Shown here piece after piece: positions 35,847 through 44,586 of a DNA stretch of 64,000 bases. The stretch's first letter is position 1; each line of letters begins with the position of its first letter. The notes below the pieces were generated by a model, which did not search any database, was not told where the DNA came from, and saw only the letters and a program-made list of their open reading frames with translations. The position numbers and the translations under genes were made by a program. This DNA comes from JAFGFY01 sp964520425 (lineage in GTDB: Bacteria > Desulfobacterota > DSM-4660 > Desulfatiglandales > HGW-15): the NCBI GenBank assembly GCA_964520425.1, contig CAZFMX010000001.1, forward strand, positions 1 to 64,000, given 5' to 3'.

Positions 35847-36362
35847 ATGGCACATGCTTCAGAAAAGAAGGTCCTTGTTGTGGATGATGAACCCGATGTC
35901 CGAAGTTTTTTAGCGGCATGCATAAGAGATGTCGGATTTCAGGTTGAAACGGCCGTTGATGGTGAGGACGCTTTAGAAAAGGTGGAAGCAAATCCGCCGG
36001 ACTTGATGACATTAGATATGGTCATGCCAAGAAAATCAGGGATCCAGGTCATTCGAACACTAAGGAAGGATGAAAGATTCAAAAGACTCCCGGTCATTGT
36101 GATCACTGCCCATGCCCATGACGAATTCGGGAGCGATGATGTCAAAGATTTTTACGCGTTTACTTCCGGGTTGCGGCCTCGCTATATCTTAGAAAAGCCG
36201 ATTGCACCTGAGAAGCTGGTAAAATCGATCGCGGAAATCCTTCAGGTTGAACCTGAGGAAACGTCTTCCCAGATTTCATCAGAGCGGCAGGAGTTGATGA
36301 AGATGATCCAGCAGACCGATAAAGACACGTTGAAACAAATCAGTGAAATGCTGACGAGATAA
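35847..36362 (+). CDS. response regulator receiver protein with helical tail
   Basis: A 171 aa protein: a receiver domain (VLVVDDEPDVRSFLAA, acceptor aspartate in LMTLDMVMPRKSG, threonine in VIVITAH, lysine in ILEKPIAPE) followed by a 45-residue helical extension without a DNA-binding motif. The receiver contains an insertion (FGSDDVKDFYAFTSGLRPRY) before the lysine, not found in CheY. ATG 35847 has AGGAG 8 bp upstream. Third gene of the SQR-like operon; no kinase nearby on this strand. Confidence 0.87.
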   Translation: MAHASEKKVLVVDDEPDVRSFLAACIRDVGFQVETAVDGEDALEKVEANPPDLMTLDMVMPRKSGIQVIRTLRKDERFKRLPVIVITAHAHDEFGSDDVKDFYAFTSGLRPRYILEKPIAPEKLVKSIAEILQVEPEETSSQISSERQELMKMIQQTDKDTLKQISEMLTR

Positions 36363-36469
36363 CGCGGTATACCGGACGCTTGTTTTCGCCTAATGGAAGC
36401 CAGCCTTTTTTCCGATCAACTCACCTTGAGGGCAGGGATAGGCTTGAGATGAGATCATTCCCCTAGCAT

Positions 36470-37633
36470 TTATTTATTGTATAGCGGAGAATATGCTCTC
36501 AGAGTTTTTACTGTCTGCTTGAGCGCTGTTAAGAATCGAGTGATATCAGCTTCGGTATTGTCGATTCCGAAGGTAATGACCAACGTCCCTTGTGCGTCCG
36601 CGAATCCAAGCCCGGTGGACAGCAATACGTGGGAGGCCCGAAGAGAACCGGATGCGCATGCCGAACGTGTGGATACCTCGATACCATCATCATCCAACAT
36701 CAGCACGACACTCTCCCCTTCAATATACTGTATAGACAAGGACACCAGATTGGGGAGGCAGTGCTCCGGGTCGCCATTGATATGGTATTCATCAATATAG
36801 TTGGGCAGCTCCTGAAGCAGTTTGGCTCTGAGGTTTTTCAGGTGAGAGACTCTTGATGCCATATCCCTCTTTGCCAGGTCAGCTGCAACGCCCATTCCGA
36901 TAATTCCGACAATATTTTCAGCGCCCGCACGCTTATTGTTTTCCTGGGCACCCCCCTCCAGCAAAGGCCAGAGCTTCACCCCCGTGCGGACATATAATCC
37001 CCCTACACCTGTGGGGCCGTAGAATGGATTGGAAGCAAAGCTCAGGGCATCAACCCCCAGTTCTTGTACGTCAATGGGGACGACCCCCACGGAATCTACT
37101 GCATCCGTATGAAAGAGAATGTTCTTTTCTCTCGTGATTTGGGATATCTCTTTAATGGGTTGTATAGTCCCGACTTCATTATTGCTGTGCATAATGCTGA
37201 CAAGAATGGTATCTTCTCTAATGGCCTTGACCACATGGTCAGGATTGACCCGACCATATTTATCCACTGGGATTGACGTCAACTGAAAATCCATCATTTT
37301 CAGTCGGCGTAGACTTCGAATGACGGCATTGTGCTCAATATTAGAAGAGACAATGTGTTTGCCTTTGTTTGAATTGGCCAGGGCAATGCCTTTTATGGCA
37401 TGATTGACCGATTCCGTGCCACAGGATGCGAACACGATCTCCTTCGGCGCCTTGCAGTTGATAAGACGTGCCAAAGACTCACGGGCCTGTTCAATGGCCC
37501 CCGATGCCTGTTCCCCCATACTGTGCTGACTGGACGGGTTGCCGTAATTCCCTTGAACGGCCTTGATCATGGCCTCCTGTACTTCAGGGAGTAGCGGATT
37601 TGCCGAGATGTGATCCAAGTTTAATATGTTCAT
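36470..37633 (-). CDS. NifS/IscS-like cysteine desulfurase homologue lacking the PLP lysine
   Basis: A 387 aa fold-type I aminotransferase-like protein, full length for NifS. The catalytic cysteine loop is intact (STRSACASGSLRASHVL, C326), as are H101 (SNIEHNAV) and D177 (FHTDAVD). But where active enzymes have S-x-H-K-x-x-G-P-K-G, this protein reads SFASNPFYGPTGVGGLYV, so the lysine that forms the Schiff base with PLP is proline (P203) and the preceding histidine is asparagine (N202). The usual AVQ is AVD. Desulfurase activity is therefore doubtful; a scaffold role with IscU is possible. I recall a lysine-less IscS in Archaeoglobus fulgidus. AGGAG upstream supports ATG 37633. It follows the IscU-like gene by 4 bp. 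Confidence 0.85.
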   Translation of the reverse strand: MNILNLDHISANPLLPEVQEAMIKAVQGNYGNPSSQHSMGEQASGAIEQARESLARLINCKAPKEIVFASCGTESVNHAIKGIALANSNKGKHIVSSNIEHNAVIRSLRRLKMMDFQLTSIPVDKYGRVNPDHVVKAIREDTILVSIMHSNNEVGTIQPIKEISQITREKNILFHTDAVDSVGVVPIDVQELGVDALSFASNPFYGPTGVGGLYVRTGVKLWPLLEGGAQENNKRAGAENIVGIIGMGVAADLAKRDMASRVSHLKNLRAKLLQELPNYIDEYHINGDPEHCLPNLVSLSIQYIEGESVVLMLDDDGIEVSTRSACASGSLRASHVLLSTGLGFADAQGTLVITFGIDNTEADITRFLTALKQTVKTLRAYSPLYNK

Positions 37634-37637
37634 TTCA

Positions 37638-38171
37638 TCACTCTCCTGCATCCTGGGATTCCTGCTGGTCATCCACATTGAGCGCGCAATTTTTACAGAT
37701 GGTTTCTCCTTCAGAGATCTGACTGTCGCAGTAGGGGCAGTAGCACTTCTCATCATGAGTGTGTTTGTCTGACTCAGCTCCTTCCAATCCATCCTTTAGC
37801 TTCCCTGCCTTGCGAGCCTCGTAATCCTTGATGGCCTGGTGAAGGGCGTCCGCACCCAGATTCGAGCAGTGAAGCTTGTTCTTGGGTAGACCCTCAAGGG
37901 CTTTGGCCACGTCCTTGTTAGAGATATTCTTTGCTTCCTCGATACTCTTCCCTTTGGCCAGTTCAGTCAGCATACTGGAAACGGCAATGGCCGCACCGCA
38001 ACCGAATGTCTGAAACTTGATGTCTTTTATGGTGTCATCCGCTATTCGCAGATAGATACTCATCATATCACCACACAAAGGGTTCCCTATTTCCCCAACT
38101 CCATCCGGATTTTCGATCACCCCGACGTTTCTAGGATTCTTAAAGTGATCCATCACTGTTTTTGAGTACAT
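37638..38171 (-). CDS. IscU-like Fe-S scaffold fused to a C-terminal zinc ribbon
   Basis: A 177 aa protein. Residues 1-125 are an IscU/NifU-N domain with ligand cysteines C33 (PLCGD), C58 (FGCGAA) and C102 (HCSNLG) and the aspartate D35. A linker rich in charged residues leads to a zinc ribbon formed by C145/C148 (CPYC) and C159/C162 (CKNC). The ribbon is not part of ordinary IscU. Start ATG 38171 has GAGGAGG 8 bases upstream, so the reading starting at 38195 is not preferred. First of two genes, followed immediately by the lysine-less NifS homologue. Confidence 0.9.
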   Translation of the reverse strand: MYSKTVMDHFKNPRNVGVIENPDGVGEIGNPLCGDMMSIYLRIADDTIKDIKFQTFGCGAAIAVSSMLTELAKGKSIEEAKNISNKDVAKALEGLPKNKLHCSNLGADALHQAIKDYEARKAGKLKDGLEGAESDKHTHDEKCYCPYCDSQISEGETICKNCALNVDDQQESQDAGE

Positions 38172-38524
38172 GGCTTTGACCTCCTCGATAACCATATAGA
38201 ATTAAACTATGTATTTGTTTCTCAGGTTCAAGCGTTTTTTTTTATAGACCATATATCTGATTAAGCCAGATCCCCGATATCCCCTGATTTAACTGCTTGT
38301 TTAAGGTGATAACTTATTGTTTTTATAGCAATTATGTGGTGGTCGAATGCTATTTTGGGTTTTTCCTGGAGGAATACGGAAAACATCGTTATGCCGACCC
38401 AAATGCATACTACGATGGGGCCTATACTTCAAGAAAAATCAACCTTCATGCACGGTTCATGATTTGGCTTATATCGTGAATATCTTGAGTTTGCGTGGAA
38501 TGGGGTATGTTTCTTTACCAAATG
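38172..38524. other. intergenic region, nothing recognised
   Basis: About 350 bp between the iscU-like gene (start) and the end of a kinase-like gene, both on the minus strand. Contains a T-run (38229-38242) and AT-rich DNA that could carry the iscU promoter. Short frames on the plus strand have no family resemblance. Confidence 0.4.
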
Positions 38525-39328
38525 TCATTCCACGTCAGAGGGGATGATATTGATCTTTGTCTCTTTGATACCGGCAATGTTTTTAGAGATTTCCTGTATT
38601 TCCCGAACCAAAGAGGCCTCATGGATGATTGGCGCTTCTGTCTTCACGAACACGATTCCATCTTCAGCAGTCACTTCAATGTCCGGTCTGACATCCACCA
38701 GGGCGGCTTTAACGCGAGCGGCAAGTGCCAATCCGTCAATGGCTCTTTGAGATTCAGGCGTGGCTTGAAATTGTGATAAGCCGGCGGCATGACATATGAT
38801 GTCCACTGCATCTTTCACTGTCAATTTGTGAATGTGAATGACTAAATCATAGAGGTCTGCCTTCCGCGTATCTATCCCGTACAGGTTTTTGCTCCATTTT
38901 ACTCTCTCTTCATCATCCTTCAGTAAGACCTCAAGGGCTTCTTTTCTCGATATGCCTTCACGCTCCATTTCAAGTTTTACACGATCCTCCAAATCAGCAA
39001 TTACCCTCACCTTGAGAACATGTGATATCCCCTTCACGAAAAAATGACCGGCGAGTCCGTGATAGACAACATTGTCCTTTCTAAAATGCTCTAGGATTTC
39101 GGCTTGAACAAATGATACATATTTCTCTTTCTTGCGCGAGAGGTTTCCAAAAAATGATGGAGCGTCATGAATCGCTCTCACGAGTTTTACCTCAGGGATA
39201 TTGTAGTCACCTGAGGCTTCGAGAAGAACACGCCTGGCAATGCATTCATATCCAAGACGTTCTGCGACTCTCTCGGCGATTTCCTTGCCTTTGCTGTAAG
39301 AACCGCGACTAATGGTGATGATGGCCAT
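38525..39328 (-). CDS. cytidylate kinase-like protein with C-terminal BON-like domain
   Basis: A 267 aa protein of the cytidylate-kinase-like (AAA_26) family. The P-loop region is ISRGSYSKGKEIAERVA; the LID/substrate part includes VVYHGLAGHFFV, RVIADLEDRVKLEM and DDEERVKWSKNLYGIDTR. The C-terminal ~70 residues look like a BON domain (LALAARVKAALVDV, DIEVTAEDGIVFVKTEA, ISKNIAGIKETKINI). The family is unlikely to be true CMP kinase; function unknown. GAGG precedes the ATG. Two paralogues occur in the window, at 50209 and 52783, each beside TSUP transporter genes. This one lies downstream of TrkH on the same strand. Confidence 0.82.
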   Translation of the reverse strand: MAIITISRGSYSKGKEIAERVAERLGYECIARRVLLEASGDYNIPEVKLVRAIHDAPSFFGNLSRKKEKYVSFVQAEILEHFRKDNVVYHGLAGHFFVKGISHVLKVRVIADLEDRVKLEMEREGISRKEALEVLLKDDEERVKWSKNLYGIDTRKADLYDLVIHIHKLTVKDAVDIICHAAGLSQFQATPESQRAIDGLALAARVKAALVDVRPDIEVTAEDGIVFVKTEAPIIHEASLVREIQEISKNIAGIKETKINIIPSDVE

Positions 39329-39505
39329 GATTAACCTCTTTCTGGGTTCTATCTTCGGAGTGATGTGTCTATATAAATATCACTATTCGAGTCCAGGGTC
39401 CAGGGAAATGGGGATTAAAGCCGGCGATCTTGGACAAGAGTGATTGCGTATTACAAAAGAGCTGCCCTTTTTTCTCACCACATTAAAAATAGACTCTCGT
39501 TCCGT

Positions 39506-40954
39506 CTATTTTTTCCAATATGCGGGCATCAGTAATACGATGACCGTGTAGATCTCCAGTCGCCCTAAAAACATACAAAAGATCAGGACCCATTTCCCAA
39601 GAAAGGGAATGGGAACATAATTTCCTGTCGGCCCCACCAGTCCCAGGCCTGGGCCGATATTGCCGATGGATGCGGCCACAGAGCCGATCGCAGAGATCAT
39701 GTCCAATCCAAGGTATGTCATGACCAGAACCGATACGAGGAAAAGGCCCAGGAAAAGAAGAAAGAACCCCCATACGCTGCTCAACACATCGGCTGGAACC
39801 GGTTTCTTTCCCAGTTTCACAGATGTGATCGCATGAGGATGTATGATTCGAAATATTTCGTTATAACAGTGTTTAACGAGCAACATAACGCGCATTGTCT
39901 TCATGCCGCCACCCGTGGAGCCGGCCATGGCACCCAAAAACATGCACAGGAGAAGGAGTGTTTTAGAAAAAGCCGGCCATTGATCGTAATCCGCGGTGAC
40001 AAAACCTGTGGTGGTAATAATGGAACTCACTTGAAAGACGGCATACCGAAATGCCTTGGAGAGAGACTCATAGACGGTTTCATGGATATCTAGAGTCACC
40101 AGGATAACAAATAGAATGACCAGAGAGAGAAAAACACGACATTCAAGATCTTTTCCGAAGAGTGTGAATTCTCCCTTGATGAGTCTATAGTGCAGGGAGA
40201 AGTTGATCCCTGCAAGAAGCATAAAGACGATAATGATGCAGTCAAAATAGGGACTGTTGTAGTGGGCGATACTAAGATTCTTGGGAGAAAAGCCGCCCGT
40301 GGGCATGGTACAGAAGGCGTGGCACAGTGAATCAAAAAGGGACATCCCTCCTGCCAGAAGAAGAATGACCTGAAGGACTGTAATCAACACATAGACCTTC
40401 CAAAGGGTCTTGGCCGTGTCCGATATTCTGGGCTTCAATTTGTCCACCACCGGGCTGGGGATTTCGGCCTTGTAAAGCTGCATTCCACCGACTCCCAGGA
40501 AAGGAAGGATGGCAATAGAGAGGACTATGATTCCCATTCCCCCGAACCACTGTGTCAGGCTTCTCCAGAGGAGAATCCCCTTGGGAAGACTTTCGATATC
40601 CGTGAGTATTGAGGCCCCCGTGGTGGAAAATCCGGAAACGGATTCAAAATATGCCTCTGTAAAGCCATGGATGGCGCCTGAGAAAAGAAAAGGGATGGCC
40701 CCTGCGAGGCCCGCGGCTGCCCACCCCAAGGTGACAATGGCTACGCCGTCGCGATGGCTCAGGTGGACCGCGTCATTTTTTTTAGCGCCGATGAAGAGCA
40801 ACAGGCCTGTGCCGGTGGTGATCAGGAGGGAGTAGAACAGTGCCCGGGTGCTTTCCTCCTTATGGATGAGGGAGACCATCAAGGGGGCTGCCATAGAGAG
40901 ACCCAGGAAAAAGAGGAGGATTCCTATAAATCGACAGATGAGTTTGGGGTGCAT
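39506..40954 (-). CDS. trkH: TrkH-family potassium uptake protein
   Basis: A 482 aa integral membrane protein of the TrkH/KtrB superfamily with about ten helices and four selectivity-filter loops: FSTTGASIL, PTGGFSPKN, TTTGFVTAD and GNIGPGLG. It imports potassium, normally with a cytoplasmic TrkA or KtrA partner, which is not seen in this window. It sits between a receiver gene and the cytidylate-kinase-like gene on the minus strand. The nearby kinase-like/BON protein is a possible regulator, but this is inference. Confidence 0.92.
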   Translation of the reverse strand: MHPKLICRFIGILLFFLGLSMAAPLMVSLIHKEESTRALFYSLLITTGTGLLLFIGAKKNDAVHLSHRDGVAIVTLGWAAAGLAGAIPFLFSGAIHGFTEAYFESVSGFSTTGASILTDIESLPKGILLWRSLTQWFGGMGIIVLSIAILPFLGVGGMQLYKAEIPSPVVDKLKPRISDTAKTLWKVYVLITVLQVILLLAGGMSLFDSLCHAFCTMPTGGFSPKNLSIAHYNSPYFDCIIIVFMLLAGINFSLHYRLIKGEFTLFGKDLECRVFLSLVILFVILVTLDIHETVYESLSKAFRYAVFQVSSIITTTGFVTADYDQWPAFSKTLLLLCMFLGAMAGSTGGGMKTMRVMLLVKHCYNEIFRIIHPHAITSVKLGKKPVPADVLSSVWGFFLLFLGLFLVSVLVMTYLGLDMISAIGSVAASIGNIGPGLGLVGPTGNYVPIPFLGKWVLIFCMFLGRLEIYTVIVLLMPAYWKK

Positions 40955-41089
40955 TAGAAGTACTCTAGCTTGACGGTGAGGAGTCTTTCCAGTTTTATAT
41001 CGCCTCCCGAAGGGAAAGAGTGATCAGGTGGTTTATTGCCGTGACCAGCGAACCCTTGACGTGAAGAACAAATAATAATGTTCCATCAT

Positions 41090-41120
41090 ATTCTCAGCCA
41101 TATGTGTGGCTCTTTTTGGC
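41090..41120 (+). terminator. weak stem-loop with T-run
   Basis: AGCCA-TATGTG-TGGCT followed by CTTTTTGG on the plus strand, just beyond the stop of the minus-strand receiver gene. The stem is only 5 bp, and no plus-strand gene ends here, so the meaning is doubtful. Confidence 0.2.
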
Positions 41121-41139
41121 GCCGGTGTCGCCCTGGTTC

Positions 41140-41637
41140 CTATTTCTCGTCATCATCCAGATGTTTAAGCGCCCTGAGAATGCCCATGGGGCTCGATCCC
41201 ATGGCTAACATATCGATTTCCTCCTGACGCTTTTTGTCATGTTCGAATTTCCTTTTGATTCTGTTCTTGTAGGCATCCTTGAGAACTCCCAGAAGTTTAT
41301 CGAAATCATAAGGCTTTTCGAGGTAGCCGAATGCCCCCAGCTTCGTGGCCTCCACCGCCGAATCAAGTGAAGCATGGGCCGTCAACATGACCACCTCCAA
41401 GAACCGATGCTTCTTCTTCAGGATTTTGAGGAGTTCCATGCCATCTATACCAGGCATCATGAGATCCAGGATCGCCACGTCAAACGCTCCCTTCTTGGCG
41501 GCTTTAATGGCCTGCTTTCCTTCGGTGGCAGTGGTCACATCAAAATCCTTTAGGCCGAGCCGTTCAGCAATAGTCGAAAGGAATCTTTCGTCGTCGTCAA
41601 CGATGAGAAGCGCAATCTGCTTTTCTTCATCATTCAT
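41140..41637 (-). CDS. response regulator receiver protein
   Basis: A 165 aa protein: receiver domain (LLIVDDDERFLSTIAERLGLK, acceptor aspartate in VAILDLMMPGIDGME, threonine in VMLTAH, lysine in YLEKPYDFDKL) plus a 40-residue basic helical tail (RIKRKFEHDKKRQEEID). No DNA-binding domain. GGAGG precedes the ATG. It follows the tandem-receiver gene on the same strand across a terminator-like hairpin. The receiver signature (FLxxIAERLxLK) resembles that of the neighbouring tandem receivers, suggesting common origin. Confidence 0.9.
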   Translation of the reverse strand: MNDEEKQIALLIVDDDERFLSTIAERLGLKDFDVTTATEGKQAIKAAKKGAFDVAILDLMMPGIDGMELLKILKKKHRFLEVVMLTAHASLDSAVEATKLGAFGYLEKPYDFDKLLGVLKDAYKNRIKRKFEHDKKRQEEIDMLAMGSSPMGILRALKHLDDDEK

Positions 41638-41723
41638 GATTAGACCTCCTTTGCTTAGTGAATAGTCTTATTCCAGTTTGTGTCTTTAATGGTTAAACCG
41701 TTATGTTAAAAAACGATTTGTAG

Positions 41724-41758
41724 AAAAAAAGCGCTGCTACCTGCGGAGCGTCTTTTTC
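41724..41758 (-). terminator. intrinsic terminator after the tandem-receiver gene
   Basis: On the minus strand, AAAAAG-a-CGCT pairs with AGCG-CTTTTTTT around an 11-base loop. The A-rich and T-rich flanks make it usable in both directions. It lies about 30 bp after the stop of the tandem-receiver gene at 41789. Confidence 0.6.
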
Positions 41759-41788
41759 AAGGAGGTTGTGGAGTATGAGAAAGAACAT

Positions 41789-42592
41789 TTAGGGATCCTC
41801 TTTCTTTTTCCCTATTCTGACTGCATCCTCCAAATCTCCTCCATCAGCCATTCCCGCAGCGGCCATGCTGTCTTCAAGGTTCTTTTGAAGCCTCTTCACG
41901 AAACTCCAGAATCCCCCCATTTGATCTTTCTCAAAGTAGTTCGAGTCTAACGCTTCGGCGGCTTCTTTCACCTTCTCATCACCGAATCCTGTCAGGAGGA
42001 CGGTCTTTATTTGGGGATGGATTTCTTTGAGCCTGGTGATCGTGGTCAACCCGTCCATGTCGGGCATCTTGAGGTCCACGACCGCAGCATAGAACTTTGT
42101 TTTACGGGCGATCTCCAGGGCCTCTTTTCCGCTGGTGACCGGGAATGGCTCAAATCCCTTCAGACGCATGCGTTCTGCGATGGAGTCCAGAAACTTCTTC
42201 TCATCTTCCACCAACAGGATGTTGGGCCCTTTTTGCGCCATGCCTGTGAGGAAACTCCAGAACCTCCCCATCTCATCCTTCTCGAAATAGGCCGTATCAA
42301 GAGCCTCAGCAGCTTCTTTGATTTTCTCATCGCCGAATCCTGTCAGGAGGACGGTCTTTATTTGGGGATGGATTTCTTTGAGCTTGGTGATCGTGGTCAA
42401 CCCGTCCATGTCTGGCATCTTGAGGTCCACGACCGCCGCGTAGAACTTTGTCTTACGGGCTATTTCCAGGGCCTCTTTTCCGCTGGTGGCCGGGAATGGC
42501 TCGAACCCCTTCAGACGTATGCGCTCCGCGATGGAGTCCAGAAACTTCTTTTCATCGTCCACCAGTAGTACGTTGAATCCTTTTTCTTTCAT
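41789..42592 (-). CDS. tandem (two-domain) receiver protein
   Basis: A 267 aa protein made of two consecutive receiver domains that are almost identical (about 90% at residue level by eye). Each has LLVDDEKKFLDSIAER or LLVEDEKKFLDSIAER, acceptor aspartate in AAVVDLKMPDMDGL, VLLTGFGDEK, and a lysine in YFEKDEMG or YFEKDQMG not followed by proline. The corresponding DNA blocks (about 41900-42230 and 42260-42590) are direct repeats, so the duplication is recent or kept uniform by gene conversion. No output domain. It follows the TSUP and small-membrane-protein genes on the same strand and is probably co-transcribed with them. Confidence 0.88.
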   Translation of the reverse strand: MKEKGFNVLLVDDEKKFLDSIAERIRLKGFEPFPATSGKEALEIARKTKFYAAVVDLKMPDMDGLTTITKLKEIHPQIKTVLLTGFGDEKIKEAAEALDTAYFEKDEMGRFWSFLTGMAQKGPNILLVEDEKKFLDSIAERMRLKGFEPFPVTSGKEALEIARKTKFYAAVVDLKMPDMDGLTTITRLKEIHPQIKTVLLTGFGDEKVKEAAEALDSNYFEKDQMGGFWSFVKRLQKNLEDSMAAAGMADGGDLEDAVRIGKKKEDP

Positions 42593-42631
42593 GACATTGA
42601 ACCTTTCCTTTTTTGGAAAGAAGCCCGTCTT

Positions 42632-43060
42632 CTAATGACCACCAGCGCCCAGGAGGCCGGAGGCGGCCAGAGACAAGACCGCAACCTCGAGTATGGCTAT
42701 TACGAAATAGGCCCAGTCTCCTCTCTTTTTGTATCCAACGATCAAAAGGAGATAACAGATTATTGTCAGTACGGCAAGAAGGACCACTCCGATGAAGTTG
42801 ATGAAATCTCCTTTGCTCAGGAGAGTCAGCCACCCCCATCCGTGCGGTGAATGGGTGATCTCCAGAAATTCATCAACCCCTTTGTCCCAGTGCTGTGTGA
42901 TTAGAGAGACATCTACATGTGGCGGTAGTATGCCTCCTATATAGATGATGTAAGTGATGATCATCAACACGATACCTGTCCACGCCCCAATAAATAGAAC
43001 GTTGGCATAAGCGATCTGCTCAGGCATGGGCTTCAGGTTCTGAGGTGTCCCATTACTCAT
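42632..43060 (-). CDS. small membrane protein (DUF1634-like), TSUP partner
   Basis: A 142 aa protein with three or four hydrophobic helices, separated by a loop (HWDKGVDEFLEITHSPHGWGWLTLLSKGD). It resembles DUF1634-type proteins that accompany TSUP transporters, and shows the same layout as the product at 52269: two N-terminal hydrophobic stretches, a GxW...L..GD loop, then RDW or RGDW before the final helix. ATG 43060 has AAAGGAG 7 bases upstream. It starts 14 bp after the stop of the TSUP gene. Likely a subunit or regulator of that exporter. Confidence 0.72.
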   Translation of the reverse strand: MSNGTPQNLKPMPEQIAYANVLFIGAWTGIVLMIITYIIYIGGILPPHVDVSLITQHWDKGVDEFLEITHSPHGWGWLTLLSKGDFINFIGVVLLAVLTIICYLLLIVGYKKRGDWAYFVIAILEVAVLSLAASGLLGAGGH

Positions 43061-43076
43061 CACTAAACTCCTTTCT

Positions 43077-44054
43077 TCAGCCGAGAATTCCGAGGCCGAG
43101 CCCCTTGTCTATGGCCTTGGCTCCAGCGAAAAACAAGACAAGAATGACCATATAGCGAATAAATTTGGGCTTAGCGATGCTCAGGAGTCTTACTCCGACA
43201 AATGATCCAAACATCAGTCCCAGAATGGAGGGGATGGCGATTAAAGGAATCACACATCCCTTGTTCATGTATATCCAGGCCGCGGATGTATCCGTGATGG
43301 AGAGGAGAAATTTGCTCGTGGCCACGGATACCTTTAAGGGCACGCCCATGATAAGATTGAGCACCGGAACATTGGCCCATCCTGCTCCCAGGCCGAACAT
43401 ACCGGCAAGTAACCCGACCAGGATGAACATCGCAAGCCCAATGGGGGTTCGATGAATCTTCCAACTGACCTCTTCACGGGTCCCCTGATCAAGATAGGCA
43501 CCGTGAACGCCCAGGGCGAGACCCAACGCGTCCTGCCTCTCTACAATCGGCTTTTCAGTGTTCTTTGAAAGCAGCAAGAGAATCGCGATTCCCACGATGG
43601 TGGTGCCCAAGCAGACTTGGACGATGTCCGGATTCAGTCTGGAGAGATAGAGTCCGAACATGGCGCCGACGATGGAACTCGCGGAGGCGATCAATGCCAC
43701 CGGGAGTGCCAGGCGAAGGCTCGCGAGATTTCGTCTCAGAAGACCCGGTCCGGCTGCCAGCGCACCGGCCAAGGCCACCATGAGTCCTGCGCCGCGTACA
43801 AAATCGATGTGGAAGGGAAAAAACCCGCTGACCAAAGGAACGTAGAGGACCCCCCCGCCCACACCCGCCAGGACGGCGATGATACCGAGTCCAAAACAGA
43901 ATATGAATAATATCAGGGGCCAGAACCACCAGGGCTGTCCCACCTCGTTAGCGCCCATATTTTCGGCCGCTGAGGCTGTCAGGGGATGGGCCAGTAACAT
44001 GAACAGCATCAAGTTGACGAAGAAACAGGAATTTTTCAAATATTTCAGAGACAT
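43077..44054 (-). CDS. TSUP (TauE/SafE) family membrane transporter
   Basis: A 325 aa integral membrane protein. A signal-like N-terminal helix is followed by about eight transmembrane helices in two pseudo-repeats with the family glycine motifs GVGGGVLYVPLVSG and GLGAGWANVPVLNLIMG. Members export sulfite, sulfoacetate and other organosulfonates or thiosulfate; the substrate is unknown here. Downstream on the same strand come a small membrane partner and a tandem receiver. A second TSUP gene with the same kind of partner is at 51165. Confidence 0.88.
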   Translation of the reverse strand: MSLKYLKNSCFFVNLMLFMLLAHPLTASAAENMGANEVGQPWWFWPLILFIFCFGLGIIAVLAGVGGGVLYVPLVSGFFPFHIDFVRGAGLMVALAGALAAGPGLLRRNLASLRLALPVALIASASSIVGAMFGLYLSRLNPDIVQVCLGTTIVGIAILLLLSKNTEKPIVERQDALGLALGVHGAYLDQGTREEVSWKIHRTPIGLAMFILVGLLAGMFGLGAGWANVPVLNLIMGVPLKVSVATSKFLLSITDTSAAWIYMNKGCVIPLIAIPSILGLMFGSFVGVRLLSIAKPKFIRYMVILVLFFAGAKAIDKGLGLGILG

Positions 44055-44205
44055 GGCCTCAAGACCCTTTCGCGTTGCCTATTCCCATGGTTCCTAGTCT
44101 ATGCCTTACCACTCCCCTCGGACAGAAAAGCGTGTAGCGAGATATGAAACACATGTCTATTTATTAAACAATTATCTTGATGTCAATCCCTCCTTATGCT
44201 GCAAT

Positions 44206-44586
44206 ATGGCGCATATGAAGATCCTTGTAGTTGACGACGAAAAGAAAATCGCAGATGTTCTGTCACAAAGACTGGCGCTCAGGGGATTTGATGCGACACC
44301 GGTCTATGATGGAAGGACTGCTCTTTTACTGCTGCGAAGCGACAGTTTTGACGGCATGATTTTAGATCTTCGCCTGCCGGATATTGACGGGATCGAGGTT
44401 CTCAGAAAGACAATGGAAACCCTTCCTCATTTGAGGGTTGTGATCCTATCCGGCCATGCGGATGAGCAGGATTTTAAGACCTGTCTTCAACTTGGCGCGA
44501 TTGCCTGTTTCAATAAGCCCGGAAAGATCTCGGAGCTTGAAGCAGCCCTCACCCAAAAGTCTGAGAAAAGAGATGAATCCAATTAA
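44206..44586 (+). CDS. response regulator receiver protein
   Basis: A 126 aa single receiver domain: ILVVDDEKKIADVLSQRLALRGFD, acceptor aspartate in MILDLRLPDIDGIE, serine in VILSGH and a lysine in FNKPGKISE. It overlaps the following histidine kinase gene by 14 bp, so the two are coupled. Starts at 44101, 44206 and 44215 are possible; none has a good ribosome site, and 44206 is preferred for normal length. Confidence 0.85.
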   Translation: MAHMKILVVDDEKKIADVLSQRLALRGFDATPVYDGRTALLLLRSDSFDGMILDLRLPDIDGIEVLRKTMETLPHLRVVILSGHADEQDFKTCLQLGAIACFNKPGKISELEAALTQKSEKRDESN

